Part shown: in pieces, positions 32,795 to 44,457 of the stretch
Layout of the letters: every line of letters starts with the position of its first letter
Position numbering within the stretch: the stretch's first letter is position 1
Assembly: GCF_963678635.1 (NCBI RefSeq)
Contig: NC_087062.1
Location: forward strand, 41,928,395 to 41,992,394
Direction: 5' to 3'
Origin: Symsagittifera roscoffensis
Lineage: Eukaryota; Xenacoelomorpha; Acoela; Convolutidae
Length of the DNA: 64,000 bases
Program-made: the position numbers and the translations under genes
Notes under the pieces: generated by a model
Told to the model about the DNA's origin: nothing
Seen by the model: the letters and a program-made list of their open reading frames with translations, nothing else
The model's database searches: none

Positions 32795-33180
32795 ATCTTG
32801 TCGAAAAAAACTCACACATTTTTAGCACTTTGTAGAAAAAAATGAAACACTTTTTGCATTTTATCGAAAAGAGTGAAACACTTTTCGCGTTTTGTCAAAA
32901 AAAGTGAAACACTTTTCGCATTTGTAGGAAAAAAATGAAACTCTTTTCGCACCTTGTCAAAAAAGGAAACACTTTTCACATTTTGTTCAAAAAGCGAAAC
33001 CTTTTTCGCATTTGTAGAAAAAAGTGAAACACTTTTCACATACGCTTGAAAAAATCGAAACTCTTTTCGTATTCTGTTCAAAAAAATGAAACAAAATTTG
33101 CAGTTTGTCGAAAAAAAAGAAATACTTTTCGCATTTTCTAGAAAAAATTGAAACACTTTTAGCATCTTACCAAAATAAAT
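32795..33180. repeat. A-rich minisatellite, unit B copy
   Basis: Same GAAACACTTTTCGCATTTTGTC units as at 4950-5345. A minus-strand ORF spanning it is a by-product of the repetition. Confidence 0.8.
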
Positions 33181-34287
33181 CATAACAATTTTTCTTGCAC
33201 AGTTAAATATTAGTCTTTATGAAATTTTTGTTCAAAACTTAATCCTTTAGAAAACTAATTTTTGCATGTCTTATGATCAGAAACAATAGAAAACCAATGT
33301 ATTAACTTAGAGAATAGCAATGAAAAACATTAAAATAGAAGTTTTATCAACATGTTTTTTACATTGAAACTTTGCGTTTTTCGCCCTATGACAATAAAAT
33401 TAGAATTTTACATTCTTTTGAAAAAACTAAGAAAAAAACATACAATTTACCAAAAAAAATCTAAGACTTTTCAGCATCTTGCAAAAACATCTTGAGAGTT
33501 TTTGGTACACGTAATGAAAGCTATCTTTTTTTGATATATTAAAAACTGTTCAAGCTGGATAAAAAATTAATTTTGACGAGATTCTTGTAACAAAAATTCA
33601 ATCATCATAAAAAAAAATATTCGAAAAAAAACCAATTCGAGGGTCTGACAAGATTCTCTACAGAGCTAAGACGGCGTCTTTTGAAATATTTAGGTAATAA
33701 AAAAGTAATTCCACTTAATAAAATGACGTCATTACAGTTTTATTTTTATAAAACAGTAAGAGTTGTAGAATAATTCCACCAGAGAAATTGACGTCCTTAT
33801 TCAACTTCGGTAATCTTCTAATTTTTGTAATCTACAAAATATATCCTCGAGTTTTATAAGAAGTCATTACACATTAACTTCTAGATTTTTCTGGATCTTC
33901 TAAATTCTAGAATTATCCATTTAAAATTTAACCAATCAGAATTCCGAAACTAACTCTAAGATGAGGAGATTGATAAAAAATTTTGTGGATTTTAATTAGT
34001 TTGCTAGTTTTTTAAATCTAAATAAAGATACTCACCCAAGGTTGTAATTAATAGGAACAATTTTCAAGGAAGTTGATCCTTTTTAAAATACCTTTCGACA
34101 CTAGTTTCAGGACAACAAAAATAACTTTTTCAACAAAACCCTTTAGAAACAATTCAAGTCAACCAAGTGTTGCAAAAACTTTCAATGAGTTCAGATATTT
34201 TTTTGAGAAATTCAACAAAATCTACAGCTGAAAAAATAAATTTCGATTCATTTGAAACACTTCTACAGTTCAGTTCATTCTATCAAC
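33181..34287. other. No gene seen
   Basis: AT-rich spacer aligned with 5346-6477. Contains the shared CCAATCAGAATTCC box at about 33940. Confidence 0.4.
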
Positions 34288-34853
34288 ATGACTAGAATTC
34301 TTAAAAGAAACTGAAATCTATCTCAAATTTTGAAATCAATCATAATAGAACGGACGAGTTACTGCATCCAGTTTGAAATTGGTACCAAAACTGTCAAGAT
34401 TCTCAAATTTAATAAAATCTCCCAGGCTAGTGAGCAAATTATCATTGATTTTTCAGAATAGAGAGAACTCGAGAGTAAAAGATTTAGAGAATTAGAAAAG
34501 AATTGGCAATGTCTAAGTCACCTTTGAGAAAAACATACGGTTTCAAATGGAAAAAATTTTGATGAAGTTGTGGATCTGGGATACGGAAATAACTTTCATT
34601 TACTTACAAGTGAACATTTAGTACATATGACAATTTTTGGAAAAATGGTTGAATTTGACATCTTCTACAGAGATCCGAAGAAGTGTTTCAGTCCCTTAAG
34701 AATTTCCATACATGGTTGGCAAAAAACTGAAACAATTCGTGATAGAAGGTACAAGAAAAAAAATTGAAGGATAAACAGGATAACTTAGCTCTGTTTAGAA
34801 GAAAATATGGTGTGACAAATGAAGAAAAAAGCGACAAAGAACTCGAAAATTAA
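34288..34853 (+). pseudogene. G3, left palindrome arm copy
   Basis: First block MTRILKRN, stop, then RTSYCIQFEIGTKTVKILKF; second block FDEVVDLGYGNNF...FGKMVEFDIFYRDPKKCF...ETIRDRRYKKK, then a stop caused by one missing A in a poly-A run. The mirrored copy in the right arm has the extra A and stays open. The first block lies outside the palindrome. Confidence 0.45.
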
Positions 34854-35204
34854 CTCAATTTTCGTCTTTTTACACATTTTTTCAGGTTTCCCATTTGTTT
34901 GTAAAATGTTTTTTTTATTTATCTGAATTAAGTGTTTCTGCACCAAACCTTAGCTTTTATAAACTTATCAGGGCAAATTACTGAGAAAAAATTGTGAGAA
35001 AATTGATTATTTTATCACAAAGCTTACATAATCACTATTCACGAACCATGACAATCAATAAAACAATCAATAATCTTCAACAAATCAGACTTATATTTTG
35101 AATTTTGAATTTTTCGAATTCTGTCCTGAAACTCTGAACCATGAGTTTGCGTGAAAATTTTTGATTAGAACTTAGATAATGTCTCTTGTTTTTTTTCCGA
35201 GTTA

Positions 35205-35340
35205 GTCGTTTCTTTGCAATACTAGGTATCTTTTCGGCTCCTTTTCATCGTAAGTTATTTTGAACTGCTCGATTAAGCTGATTGAACACTTGCCCGCTTG
35301 ATTTAACAACACTTGAATGGAATCTGTGTTTTAACAAAGT
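35205..35340 (-). pseudogene. Minus-strand coding remnant, left arm
   Basis: Homolog of 7403-7550: NTDSIQVLLNQAGKCSISLIE...PKRYLVLQRND followed by the shared TAA. The mirror copy on the plus strand at about 35935-36070 carries changes (GTTGTAAAACC, CGAGGAAAAGG) that alter the frame. No family recognised. Confidence 0.3.
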
Positions 35341-35934
35341 GTAGAGTCAGTCAATTTCCTGATATATGTAAATATATTTATCTAATCTCTGCAAAATTTG
35401 GTTAAAAGAAGTTCCTATTAAAACAAAATGGAACTTAAAATTCTCCAAAGAACATAAGGAATTGTGGGTAGACACACAATAATCTTGGTTTACTAAGAGC
35501 TTGACACATAGCACCTGCCAATGGGAAGACTGATTTTTACAGAAAATTGTGGATTTTTATATGAGAAGTAACGCCTACACACTTTCCATAAAGGGAAAGA
35601 TAATATAAAACCTTCCATATTTCGTACTACTTCCATATATGGAAGTAGTACGAAATATGGAAGGTTTTATATTATCTTTCCCTTTATGGAAAGTGTGTAG
35701 GCGTTACTTCTCATATAAAAATCCACAATTTTCTGCAAAAATCAGTCTTCCCAATGGCAGGTGCTATGTGTCAAGCTCTTAGTAAACCAAGATTATTGTG
35801 TGTCTACCCACAATTCTTTATGTTCTTTGGAGAATTTTAAGTTCCATTTGGTTTTAATAGGAACTTCTTTTAACCAAATTTTGCAGAGATTAGATAAATA
35901 TATTTACATATATCAGGAAATTGACTGACTCTAC

Positions 35935-36245
35935 ACTTTGTTAAAACACAGATTCCATTCAAGTGTTGTAAAACCAAGCGGGCAAGTGTTCAATCAGCTT
36001 AATCGAGCAGTTCAAAATAACTTACGAGGAAAAGGAGCCGAAAAGATACCTAGTATTGCAAAGAAACGACTAACTCGGAAAAAAAACAAGAGACTTTATC
36101 TAAGTTCTAATCAAAAATTTTCACGCAAACTCATGGTTCAGAGTTTCAGGACAGAATTCGAAAAATTCAAAATTCAAAATATAAGTCTGATTTGTTGAAG
36201 ATTATTGATTGTTTTATTGATTGTCATGGTTCGTGAATAGTGATT
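35935..36245 (+). pseudogene. Coding remnant, right arm (mirror of the left-arm minus-strand copy)
   Basis: Mirror image of 35030-35340. The longest open frame here (35938-36198) reads a different frame from the conserved one, so it is likely spurious. The second conserved piece (KSDLLKIIDCFIDCHGS) ends early because one T is missing relative to unit A. Confidence 0.3.
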
Positions 36246-36421
36246 ATGTAAGCTTTGTGATAAAATAATCAATTTTCTCACAATTTTTTCTCAGTAATTT
36301 GCCCTGATAAGTTTATAAAAACTAAGCTTTGGTGCAGAAACACTTAATTCAGATAAATAAAAAAAACATTTTACAAACAAATGGGAAACCTGAAAAAATG
36401 TGTAAAAAGACGAAAATTGAT

Positions 36422-36739
36422 TTAATTTTCGAGTTCTTTGTCGCTTTTTTCTTCATTTGCCACACCATATTTTCTTCTAAACAGAGCTAAGTTATCCTGT
36501 TTATCCTTCAATTTTTTTTTCTTGTACCTTCTATCACGAATTGTTTCAGTTTTTTGCCAACCATGTATGGAAATTCTTAAGGGACTGAAACACTTCTTCG
36601 GATCTCTGTAGAAGATGTCAAATTCAACCATTTTTCCAAAAATTGTCATATGTAGTAAATGTTGACTTGTAAGTAAATAAAAGTTATTTCCGTATCCCAG
36701 ATCCACAACTTCATCAAAAATTTTTCCATTTGAAACCGT
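36422..36739 (-). CDS. G3 second block, right arm, open copy
   Basis: The only uninterrupted copy of the G3 second block: NFDEVVDLGYGNNFYLL to RRKYGVANEEKSDKELEN and stop at 36422. Highly charged, with a basic KKKKLKDKQ segment. Its left-arm partner is frameshifted by one A. Being inside the inverted arm, it points away from its upstream block and is probably not expressed as before. Unknown function. Confidence 0.4.
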   Translation of the reverse strand, partial: TVSNGKIFDEVVDLGYGNNFYLLTSQHLLHMTIFGKMVEFDIFYRDPKKCFSPLRISIHGWQKTETIRDRRYKKKKLKDKQDNLALFRRKYGVANEEKSDKELEN

Positions 36740-36830
36740 ATGTTTTTCTCAAAGGTGACTTAGACACAATATAATTGTCCTAGTCACAATTATATTGAAT
36801 TCTCAGTAAATCAAACAAGAATTTGGAGAT

Positions 36831-37310
36831 TTGTTTGGTTCCAAAAATCCTACAAGGGAAAATTTTATTTTGAACCGTTCTTTCAACTATCAAAATAAAA
36901 CGATTTACAAGTTACAAGTCTATCTTGGTGAAAAAGAAAGAAAAGCAACTTCGGCAATTAGAAGTACTGTTATTCACGATGCTGAAAACCTTGGACTCAT
37001 TCCTATATTGGAACTCACTTCTGACAAGGAGTCAACTATGGATCAGAAGCTTGCCAACTGCAACAAAATTTATGACATAGCAACTTACAATAGAAGACAA
37101 GTTTGTGTCACGATCAAGAAGTACAATGTTAACAAAACTCCCTACATTCAGATTCGACTCTTCACTGCAAAAGAGAATGAAGCAATGAAACAAGTTGCCT
37201 ATGTCAACTATATTTGAAAGAATTCAAAGAACTGTCCCAAAATTTGGGAGACTTTATCTTTGCTGATAATTGTAAGCCTCAGTATTGCTTTGTTTTGTTT
37301 TGCATGTTTG
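36831..37310 (+). pseudogene. G4 in unit B
   Basis: Open from 36831 (MFGSKNPTRENFIL) through KLQVYLGEKERKA, PILELTSDKE and VCVTIKKYNVNKTPYIQIRLF to TGA at 37217. Conserved coding continues one frame over (LKEFKELSQNLGDF, CKPQYCFVLF) to a donor-like TTTG|GTAATT at 37311. Longer than copy A and without its TAA. Same PC4-like pattern inference. Confidence 0.4.
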
Positions 37311-37788
37311 GTAATTGAAAATTTTTTGGTTCAAAACTATTTTTTCTCACTGAAAAGTAAATTTTGAGCTATAATATCTGAGGAAAAGTCGGACAAAACA
37401 GACAATTTAATCAAATTTGACATAAAACATTGACCTATTTTCAGTTAATTTTTCAGTTATTGCATAAGAAATTACAGAGAAACATATTTAATATCTAAAT
37501 TTAGATAAACCTTGTTTTATTTGAACAAAATTACAAACAAGAATGTTCTTGAAAAACTTTTTAATATTTTTTGAATTTCTGTATTTAGTTGGTTGTTTTC
37601 AATTTTTTTGCAAAAATTTGAGTTTTTAATTGGCTACATCAATTTCTAAACGATGGAAAAAGGTTTTTTGGTGGTTACAAAATTACCTAAAAATGATAAA
37701 ACAATTTGAGTTTTTTAAGTTTCTTTGTTTATTTCAGGAAAATGTTTCTATCAAAAGCGTTTTCAATGTCTGAAATTTCATTTATCAG

Positions 37789-38176
37789 ATTTTAAAATTG
37801 AGCTACTGCAAAAAACTACAAGAAGGGTTGCCAGATGACGTTGATGGAGATTGTATTAGTTTTAACTTGTATAGAAACACAGAAAATTCATTGATTTTGT
37901 TAAAAAGACGGAGAGGAGATTAAAAAAAAGAAGAGTACTGCCAGATTTATCAACAATATTTTTATTTAGAAGAGTTAACTCAGATTGAGTAGTCTATCAG
38001 TAAAAAACAAAGCAACGGAAGAATCTATGAAACAAAAATTGGAGACAAAGAAACAGTATTTTGATTACAGTTCAGATTTGTCAGAATATTTTTTAATCAA
38101 TTATCCAAATTTAAAAGATTTCTAGTTGTTTTTATTACAATATACCAAAAAGAAAACAGTAAAATTGTATATCTTG
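37789..38176 (+). pseudogene. G5, unit B first copy
   Basis: Begins after ATTTATCAG. Reads LSYCKKLQEGLPDDVDGD...LKRRRGD, then TAA replacing a Tyr codon, then EEYCQIYQQYF...TQIE, the shared TAG, and a shortened second half with a deletion. The donor-like TTG|GTAATT at 38177 remains. The most decayed of the three G5 copies. Confidence 0.45.
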
Positions 38177-38461
38177 GTAATTTCTTTTTTCATTGGTTAG
38201 AAATTGAACAAATCAATAAAATTTTGATCGAAATTTCAAAATTTGAATTGAGTATCGAAACAATGATATTAAACAGATAAGAAAACTAAATTATCTCATT
38301 TTTGTGTCAAATTTATATGTCAGTTAGGTCAGAAAAATTCAGTAAAATTACTTGATTGGTAAGTTTCATAAACATAGTTTTGTTCTGATCTATAAAATAT
38401 TTTAAAATCTGTGAATACTTGATTCTGATTGGTTGATACCACAGTTATTATTGTGAAGGAA

Positions 38462-38480
38462 AGCTTGATTCTGGTTGTTT
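38462..38480 (+). promoter_or_regulatory. Truncated box array upstream of G6 first copy
   Basis: Only the first boxes (GATTCTGATTGG at about 38422 and a GATTCTGGTTG variant near 38467) remain; the three distal 54-bp units were removed with the ~380-bp deletion. The G6 ATG follows within about 40 bp. Confidence 0.35.
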
Positions 38481-38512
38481 GAAATCAAAATATTCTTTCT
38501 CTACTTATTGAG

Positions 38513-38989
38513 ATGCCATCACCGAATATAATTGAAAGAGTTGCATGTCTTGTATGTGGCAGAGAATACACAAGTAAAGATGCGTCAAGACATCGTAGAA
38601 CCTGCGGTATTTTAAAGAACTCGAGCTGTAACTTTTATACTCATTGCAGCGTGGAACTCACCAATCATTTCATGAAAAAGCATTTTCAACATAAAGTTAA
38701 ATTTTGTGCTCAGCACTATCGAAACACACTCCGAGAGAAGGTAAAGTTAATATTTTTTTGTTAAAAACATATAAATCACTATGAATATTAATTTTTACTG
38801 AATCTGAAGTTCAACGAAGATAATTTTGAAAAATTCTAGTAAAAATTATAGTTTTTCCATCACAATTCATAATCCATCATTTTTTTTTATTCAAAGGTTC
38901 TGATTGATGATAAAACTAGCAACAATCGATTTGAAATTTTCGTGAAACTTTCAATGGAAATAGATCCAAAAATCTTTATTTCACAGTAA
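38513..38989 (+). CDS. G6, two-exon zinc-finger gene, unit B first copy
   Basis: Exon 1 38513-38740 (MPSPNIIERVACLVCGREY...LREK), consensus donor GAGAAG|GTAAAG, intron of 156 bp ending TTTATTCAAAG, exon 2 38897-38989 (VLIDDKTSNN...KIFISQ, TAA). Exon 1 encodes C-x2-C-x11-H-x3-C then C-x5-C-x6-H-x4-H, with all ligands present. About 107 residues after splicing. It has ATG, fingers and both splice sites intact, making it the best candidate for a live gene in the units, though its promoter array is truncated. Possibly a DNA-binding regulator or an exon of a longer gene. Confidence 0.55.
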
Positions 38990-39405
38990 AAATTCAATTG
39001 GTGGCAAGCTTTAGGGAATCGAAGTTGACATAAAACTTTGACCTAGTTTCAGTTAATTTTCAGTTATTGCATAAGAAATTACAGAAAAAATTATTTAATA
39101 TCTGTTTTTTTCTAAATTTAGGTAAACCTTGTTTTATTTGAACAAAATTACAAACAAGAAGGTTGTTGAAAAACTTTTTAATATTTTTTGAAATTCTGTA
39201 TCTAGTTGGTTATTTTCAATTTTTTTGCAAAAATTTGAAATTTTAATTGGCTACGTCAATTTCTAAACGATGGAAAAAGTCTTTTTGGTGATTGAAAATT
39301 AAACTAAATATGATAAAACAAATCGAGTTTTTTAAGTTTCTTTGTTTATTTCAGGAAAATGTTTCTATCAAAAGCGTTTTCAATGTCTGAAATTTCATTT
39401 ATCAG

Positions 39406-39817
39406 ATTTTAAAATTGAGCTACTGCAAAAAACTACAAGAAGGTTGGTCAGATGACGTTGATGGAGATTGTATTAGTTTTAACTTGTATAGAAACACAGA
39501 AAATTCAATGATTTTGTTAAAAAGACGGAGAGGAGATTACAAAAAAGAAGAGTACTGCCAGATTTATCAACAATGTTTTGATTTAGAAGAGTTAAGTCAG
39601 ATTGAGTAGTCAATCAGTAAAAAACAAATCAACGGAAGAATCTATGAAACCAAAATTGGAGACAAGGAACATTATTTTGATTACTGTTTTGAAGTTGAAA
39701 CAAATACAAATTTCAGATTTGTCAGAATATCTTTTAATCAATTATCCAAATTTAAAATATTTCCAGTTGTTTATATTACAATATACCAAAAAGAAAACAG
39801 TAAAAATGTATATCTTG
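39406..39817 (+). pseudogene. G5, unit B second copy
   Basis: Reads LSYCKKLQEGWSDDVDGDC...KRRRGDYKKEEYCQIYQQCF...LSQIE, the shared TAG at about 39607, then INGRIYETKIGDKEHYFDY...FRFVRISFNQLSKF...ITIYQKENSK to a donor-like TTG|GTAATT at 39818. Apart from the TAG it is open throughout. Confidence 0.45.
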
Positions 39818-40061
39818 GTAATTTCTTTTTTCATTAGTTAGAAATTGAACAAATCAATAAAATTTTGGTCGAAATTTCAAAATTTGAATTGAGTATCGAA
39901 ACAATAATATAAACCAGACAAGAAAACTAAATTTTCTCATTTTTGTGTCAAATTTATATGTCAGTTATGTCAGAAAAATTCAGTAAATTTGCTTGATTGG
40001 GAAGTTTCATAAACATAGTTTTGTTCTGATCTATAAAATATTTTAAAATCTGTGAATACTT

Positions 40062-40280
40062 GATTCTGATTGGTTGATACCACAGTTATTACTGTGAAGG
40101 AAAGCTTGATTTTGATTGTTTGAATTCAAAAAAGATACGCCTTTCCTAATAAATAAAGCTGGATTCTGATCGGTGGAATTTTAAGAAGATGAAAATTTCG
40201 TGCAATTAATGCTCGATTCTGATTCGTTGATATCAGAAAAGATAAAATTTCCATATAATTAATGATCGATTCTGATTGGT
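40062..40280 (+). promoter_or_regulatory. Phased ATTCTGATTGG array, unit B second copy
   Basis: Boxes at about 40062, 40108, 40162, 40215 and 40268 (spacings 46, 54, 53, 53). Several cores are mutated (TGATCGG, TGATTCG), but the spacing is preserved. Ends about 230 bp before G6. Confidence 0.5.
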
Positions 40281-40506
40281 TGATAGCAAAACTTTTAAAA
40301 ACTCCGTGGTTAGAATGGATGAATTTTATTTCAGCTAGGCTAAATAGCAAATCCGCTCTGATTTTTTTTCACGTTAAAAACAATTGTTCCAGAAATTTGC
40401 CGTTTTTTTTTTTAATTTTTTTATTTTTTTGAGGTTATTCGACTTTTCCTTTCTAAAAATTTGGGACAATCTAAATCTCCCATTTATTCTTTCTCTACTT
40501 ATTGCG

Positions 40507-40986
40507 GTGCATTCACCGAATATAAACGAAAGAGTTGCATGTCTTGTATGTGGCAGAGAATACACAAGTAAAGATGCGTCAAGACATCGTAGAACCTGCG
40601 GTATTTTAAAGAACTCGAACTGTAACTTTTATACTCATTGCAGCGTGGAACTCACCAATCATTTCATGAAAAAGCATTTTCAACATAAAGTTAAATTTTG
40701 TGCTCAGCACTATCGAAACACACTCCGAGAGAAGGTAAAGTTTAAATTTTTTTGTTAAAAACATATAAATCACTATGAATATTAATTTTTACTGAATCTG
40801 AAATTCAACGAAGATAATTTTTAAAAAATTCTAGTAAAAATTATAATTTTTCCATCACAATTCATGATCCATTATTTCTTTTTTTATTCAAAGGTTCTGA
40901 TTGATGATAAAACCAGCAACAATCGAGTTGAAATTGTCGTGAAACTTTCAATGGAAGTAGATCCAAAAATCTTTAATTTACAGTGA
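40507..40986 (+). pseudogene. G6, unit B second copy, start codon lost
   Basis: Both zinc fingers (CLVCGREYTSKDASRHRRTC and CNFYTHC...H...H), the donor GAGAAG|GTAAAG at 40735, the acceptor TTATTCAAAG and exon 2 (40894-40986, ending KIFNLQ and TGA) are intact. The ATG of the other copies is GTG here. An in-frame upstream ATG at 40384 would add a hydrophobic leader, which looks accidental. Unless a non-AUG start is used, or exon 1 is spliced onto something upstream, this copy is silent. Confidence 0.5.
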
Positions 40987-41506
40987 AAACTCAATTGGTG
41001 GCAAGCTTCAGGGGATTTTTTTGCCATACGCTAATAAGTATTTAAGAATTTGTAAAAAAAATGTAAAAAACTGGGTATTAATGAAACGTCAACTAATTGA
41101 AATGTTTTGTCTTTTTAGCATTTGAAAGTTTTCCTTGTTTAGTGCTTGTAAAAGTGTTCATAGAGTAGTGCAAATTTTAGCAGATAATAGAGTTAATTTT
41201 TTCAAAGTTATGGTTTTCTACTGTTTTTTGACAATTTCAGAAAAAAATTCAGAATTGACCCAGAAAAATTGATAAATAATATGTTGTTGCTTATTTGTGA
41301 AAATTTCAATTTTATAATTCTATAATTCTCCATCAAAAATTTAGTCCAGTATAGAAATTCAGAGTTGAAACAGCAACATACAGTTGTTAGGTTGAGAAAA
41401 TTACTTGAAGATTTTTAGCAAAGGATTTATGGTATTAATTCAGCATCGGATCATTGAGCAATCGTTGAAATGATACATTTTTTCATCTAAAATATTGTTC
41501 AAATAG
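40987..41506. other. No certain gene
   Basis: Aligned with 10515-11052 of unit A; the same short coding-like scrap with a shared TAG is present at about 41375-41425. Confidence 0.3.
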
Positions 41507-41999
41507 GATTAAGTTGGAAAATAGTAGATGAAGCAGAAACTGACAAAATTCTAAATTGTGCTAGAAACTCAATTTGTTTCACTAGTGGTTTGAGATAATT
41601 ATACTAAAGTTTAACATATAAGTTTTATCTTGAGAAAAAAACCCAACATAAAAACTCTCAAAGATTTATAATTATGTGTAATTTACTGAAATAATTGTTA
41701 TCATTTGATATATTAAGTAATTTTATCTGAAAATTCAGATGTTTTGAGGATGATTCTTGTAAAAAAAAGCTGAACAACAGCATCTTTTGGAAGATGATAC
41801 AGGAATCAGAAACCAGAAAATTTGCTAACAAGATCTGCATTTCATTATTTTGGATAAAAAACAAATAAAAAATGATATAGAAATAATTGTAGAGAAAATA
41901 AAATGTAGCTTGCTGAAAATTTCTGAACAAACTGATACTTTAGCAGAACTAGATGTAAAATCTCTGAACTATATGGAATTTAACATGAAAAGATTCTGA
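41507..41999 (+). pseudogene. G7 in unit B
   Basis: GLSWKIVDEAETDKILNCA after an ATAG acceptor, then VLRMILVKK with one extra A (frameshift), HLLEDDTGIRNQK...LHFIILDKKQIKND...SEQTDTLAELDVKSLNYM, ending KRF and TGA at 41999. The stop present in copy A is a Leu codon here. Confidence 0.4.
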
Positions 42000-43974
42000 A
42001 AGCCACACAGTAAAAATTTTGTTCTGGTTAGCTTCAATTTTTTATAAATTAGAAAATTTAGGTAGAATTATAGCTTTTGCGCATTAAATTTCGATTATAA
42101 TTATATTCAATTGTTAAAATTGATTTTTTTGTAACGCGCTCTTTTAGACTTTTCAGATGTTGCAGACGTTAGGAATTAGTTTCCATTGCGTATTTCCGGA
42201 GGTTTTCAGGTTATAACCAATAGAGCTGCTTTTAATTTGTTCTAGAAACTCAACGTAAAAATAGATTTTCATATTCTCCATTTTTACATGTGTTTTTGAT
42301 TGCTTTAACTAGCCCTGAATTTTCTCTCATGGACATTTTTGAGAAAACTTTCGACAAAAATCAAGAATAAAAAGCAATTTAATATTTATTTTGCAAGAAA
42401 AGTGAAAGTTAATGATCTCAAAAACTGTATTTTTGCTCAAATAGTTTACTTTAGCAATTGAACAAGGGAAATCAAAGGAAGATATGTACAAATTACATCG
42501 TAATAATCAGACGATATCAGTTCTAATTTCATCTCTGACTGCAAATTATTCGTTCAATTGATACTATTTTCCTCCTAAATTTTCTTGCAAAGTGGGTTCA
42601 ATAGCGAAAACATGTATAAAGCAGAAAACAAGAATAACTTTAAGACAAAGAACATTTCTACAGAAAAATCATGAAAACTATGTTTTAAAAGCAACAGAGA
42701 GATAATCATCAGTTATGAAGAAGAATTTGTTGAATTTAATCAAATATCTAATACACTTTTTATAAAAATTATTCTCAATTTAGTCATTTTTAGCAGTAAA
42801 TTGTTCATTTTTTATCATTGATCTGAAGTTTATTATTATCAACAAGAAAAAAATTTCCCAAAATTTGTAATTTTTGTACAAATTTGGGTTACTCATTGAG
42901 AAAAAACTGAGAAGGAGTTGAATCACGGAGTTTCATCTAAAAATTTTAAAAAATGCTGCGCTTATTGTTCATTCGAATTGAATTTTGTATTTAAATTCAC
43001 CCTAAAATGGACAAAAAACCAGTTAACTACCCAAATTAAAGTTTGAAAATGGAAAAGTTTTGAATAGATTTGATAGATTTTTAATTTACTTTCTCAAAAA
43101 TTAAGATTATTTTCATTATTTCAACATTGATTCAGCTATTATGAGCTTTATATGTTCAGAGCATTGGTTATTATGGTAAATTTTATCGTATTTTAATATT
43201 TTGTGAGAAAATTGAGGAAAAATCCATATTTTTGTTCAAAATTTGTATTATTGTCTCAATATGATGCCAACTAAAGTACATTTTGAGCTCAATTTTAAAC
43301 TCTGGACGTAAAAGTATTTTTTCAATTAGATCAGAAGCAACAATTTATTATCCAAAAAAGAAATGAGATTTCTGCATTTTTTTTCCAAAAACTTGAAATT
43401 TTTGCAATTTTTCCAAATACTTAAAAATTTTGCAAGTTTTTTTCCAAAAACTTTGATTTTTTTTTGAAGTTTCAGTAAGTTTGAAGGCATAATGAGCTAT
43501 CCCTTTGATACTAAGGACCTTATATAACCTGCTTCTGAGCTCATTAGAGTCAATTTGATCATATTTTGATCTTTTGAGTGAAAATTGTGGAAAAATCCAT
43601 ATTTTTGCAATTTTTTCCAAAAAAAATTAAAATTTTTGCAATATTTTTTCCAAAAACCTGGGCTTTATCGAAATTCCAGTAGGTTTCAGCATTGTTTCAA
43701 AAATTAAGGCTACCTAATCATGAGTTATTAGGTCGAATCATAATAAATCTTATCGTGTTGTGAAAATTTTTTGAAAAAGTTTTGATAAAAAATCCAAGTT
43801 TTTGCCAATCTTACCATTGACTTACTTTGAACCAAAAAAACATAATACTTTCATTATACAATCTTCACGTATACTCACCAATTACATAACCCGTGCTGAG
43901 AGTTTTGCGAAAAAAATAGACATTTCCACACAAAGTCGAAAAAATACCGTTTTTCTCACCATTTTCTTATCATC
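42000..43974. other. No gene seen
   Basis: AT-rich, aligned with 11534-13170 plus about 350 extra bases near 43260-43640 rich in TTTTTCCAAAAACTT words. No conserved frame. Confidence 0.4.
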
Positions 43975-44457
43975 ACACTGAAACCTTACCAATCACTATC
44001 TTAAGACATTGGAAAACATATTCCCTATCCTAATGAGTTCCTAATTCCCTAAACTGAATCCTTATACTAGGGAAATTTATATAGTATCTTAAAACATGGT
44101 AAGATTGGGCGCCAAACGTTTTTTCTGAAACTTACAATCTGAAACCTTACCATCTTAATTAGGAAACTTATTCCCTATCTTAATACATAGAAAATCTATT
44201 CCCTATCTTCCGATCTTAATGAATTCTTATATCCCTTCAATGAATTTCTAATACAAAGGGAAATCTATACACTATACATGGGAAATTTGGGCGCTGAAAA
44301 AACTTATCATCTGAAACCTGGTATCTCATTACATTGAAAAATCTATAGCCTTTGTTAATACATAGGGTGATAACCAGATACTCTATAGCCTATGTTAATA
44401 CATGGCGGTCATCACACCCCCTCTTCCCCGGGCTGAAATCCTCCAACATAAACTACT
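43975..44457. repeat. GGGCGCC-containing direct repeats, unit B copy
   Basis: Counterpart of 13180-13705, with markers at 44107 (GGGCGCC) and 44289 (GGGCGCT). Ends with TACATGGCGGTCATCAC, a C-rich run and CCCCGGGCTGAAA. Confidence 0.6.

Larger units (their letters stand above)
34511..36765. repeat. Near-perfect palindrome, about 1.13 kb per arm, no spacer
   Basis: The sequence right of 35637 is the reverse complement of the sequence left of it, from TTCCATA|TATGGAA at the centre out to GTCTAAGTCACCTTTGAG at 34511 and its mirror ending at 36765. Only scattered single-base differences and one-base indels are seen between the arms. Unit A has the same 14-bp central palindrome (at about 7829) without any inverted duplication. 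Confidence 0.95.
37420..41020 (+). repeat. Tandem duplication within unit B (G5-G6 block)
   Basis: 37420 to about 39025 and 39026 to about 41020 are copies, each with intron, G5 and G6. The junction is at the shared word TTGACATAAAAC. The first copy lacks about 380 bp between G5 and G6, including most of the 54-bp box array; the second is full length. Confidence 0.85.

Noticed and set aside
32812-33183. 123-aa minus-strand ORF
   Set aside because: Lies entirely in the minisatellite and its repetitive protein is a by-product of the repeat.
35938-36198. 86-aa plus-strand ORF in the right palindrome arm
   Set aside because: Reads a frame different from the one conserved between units A and B.
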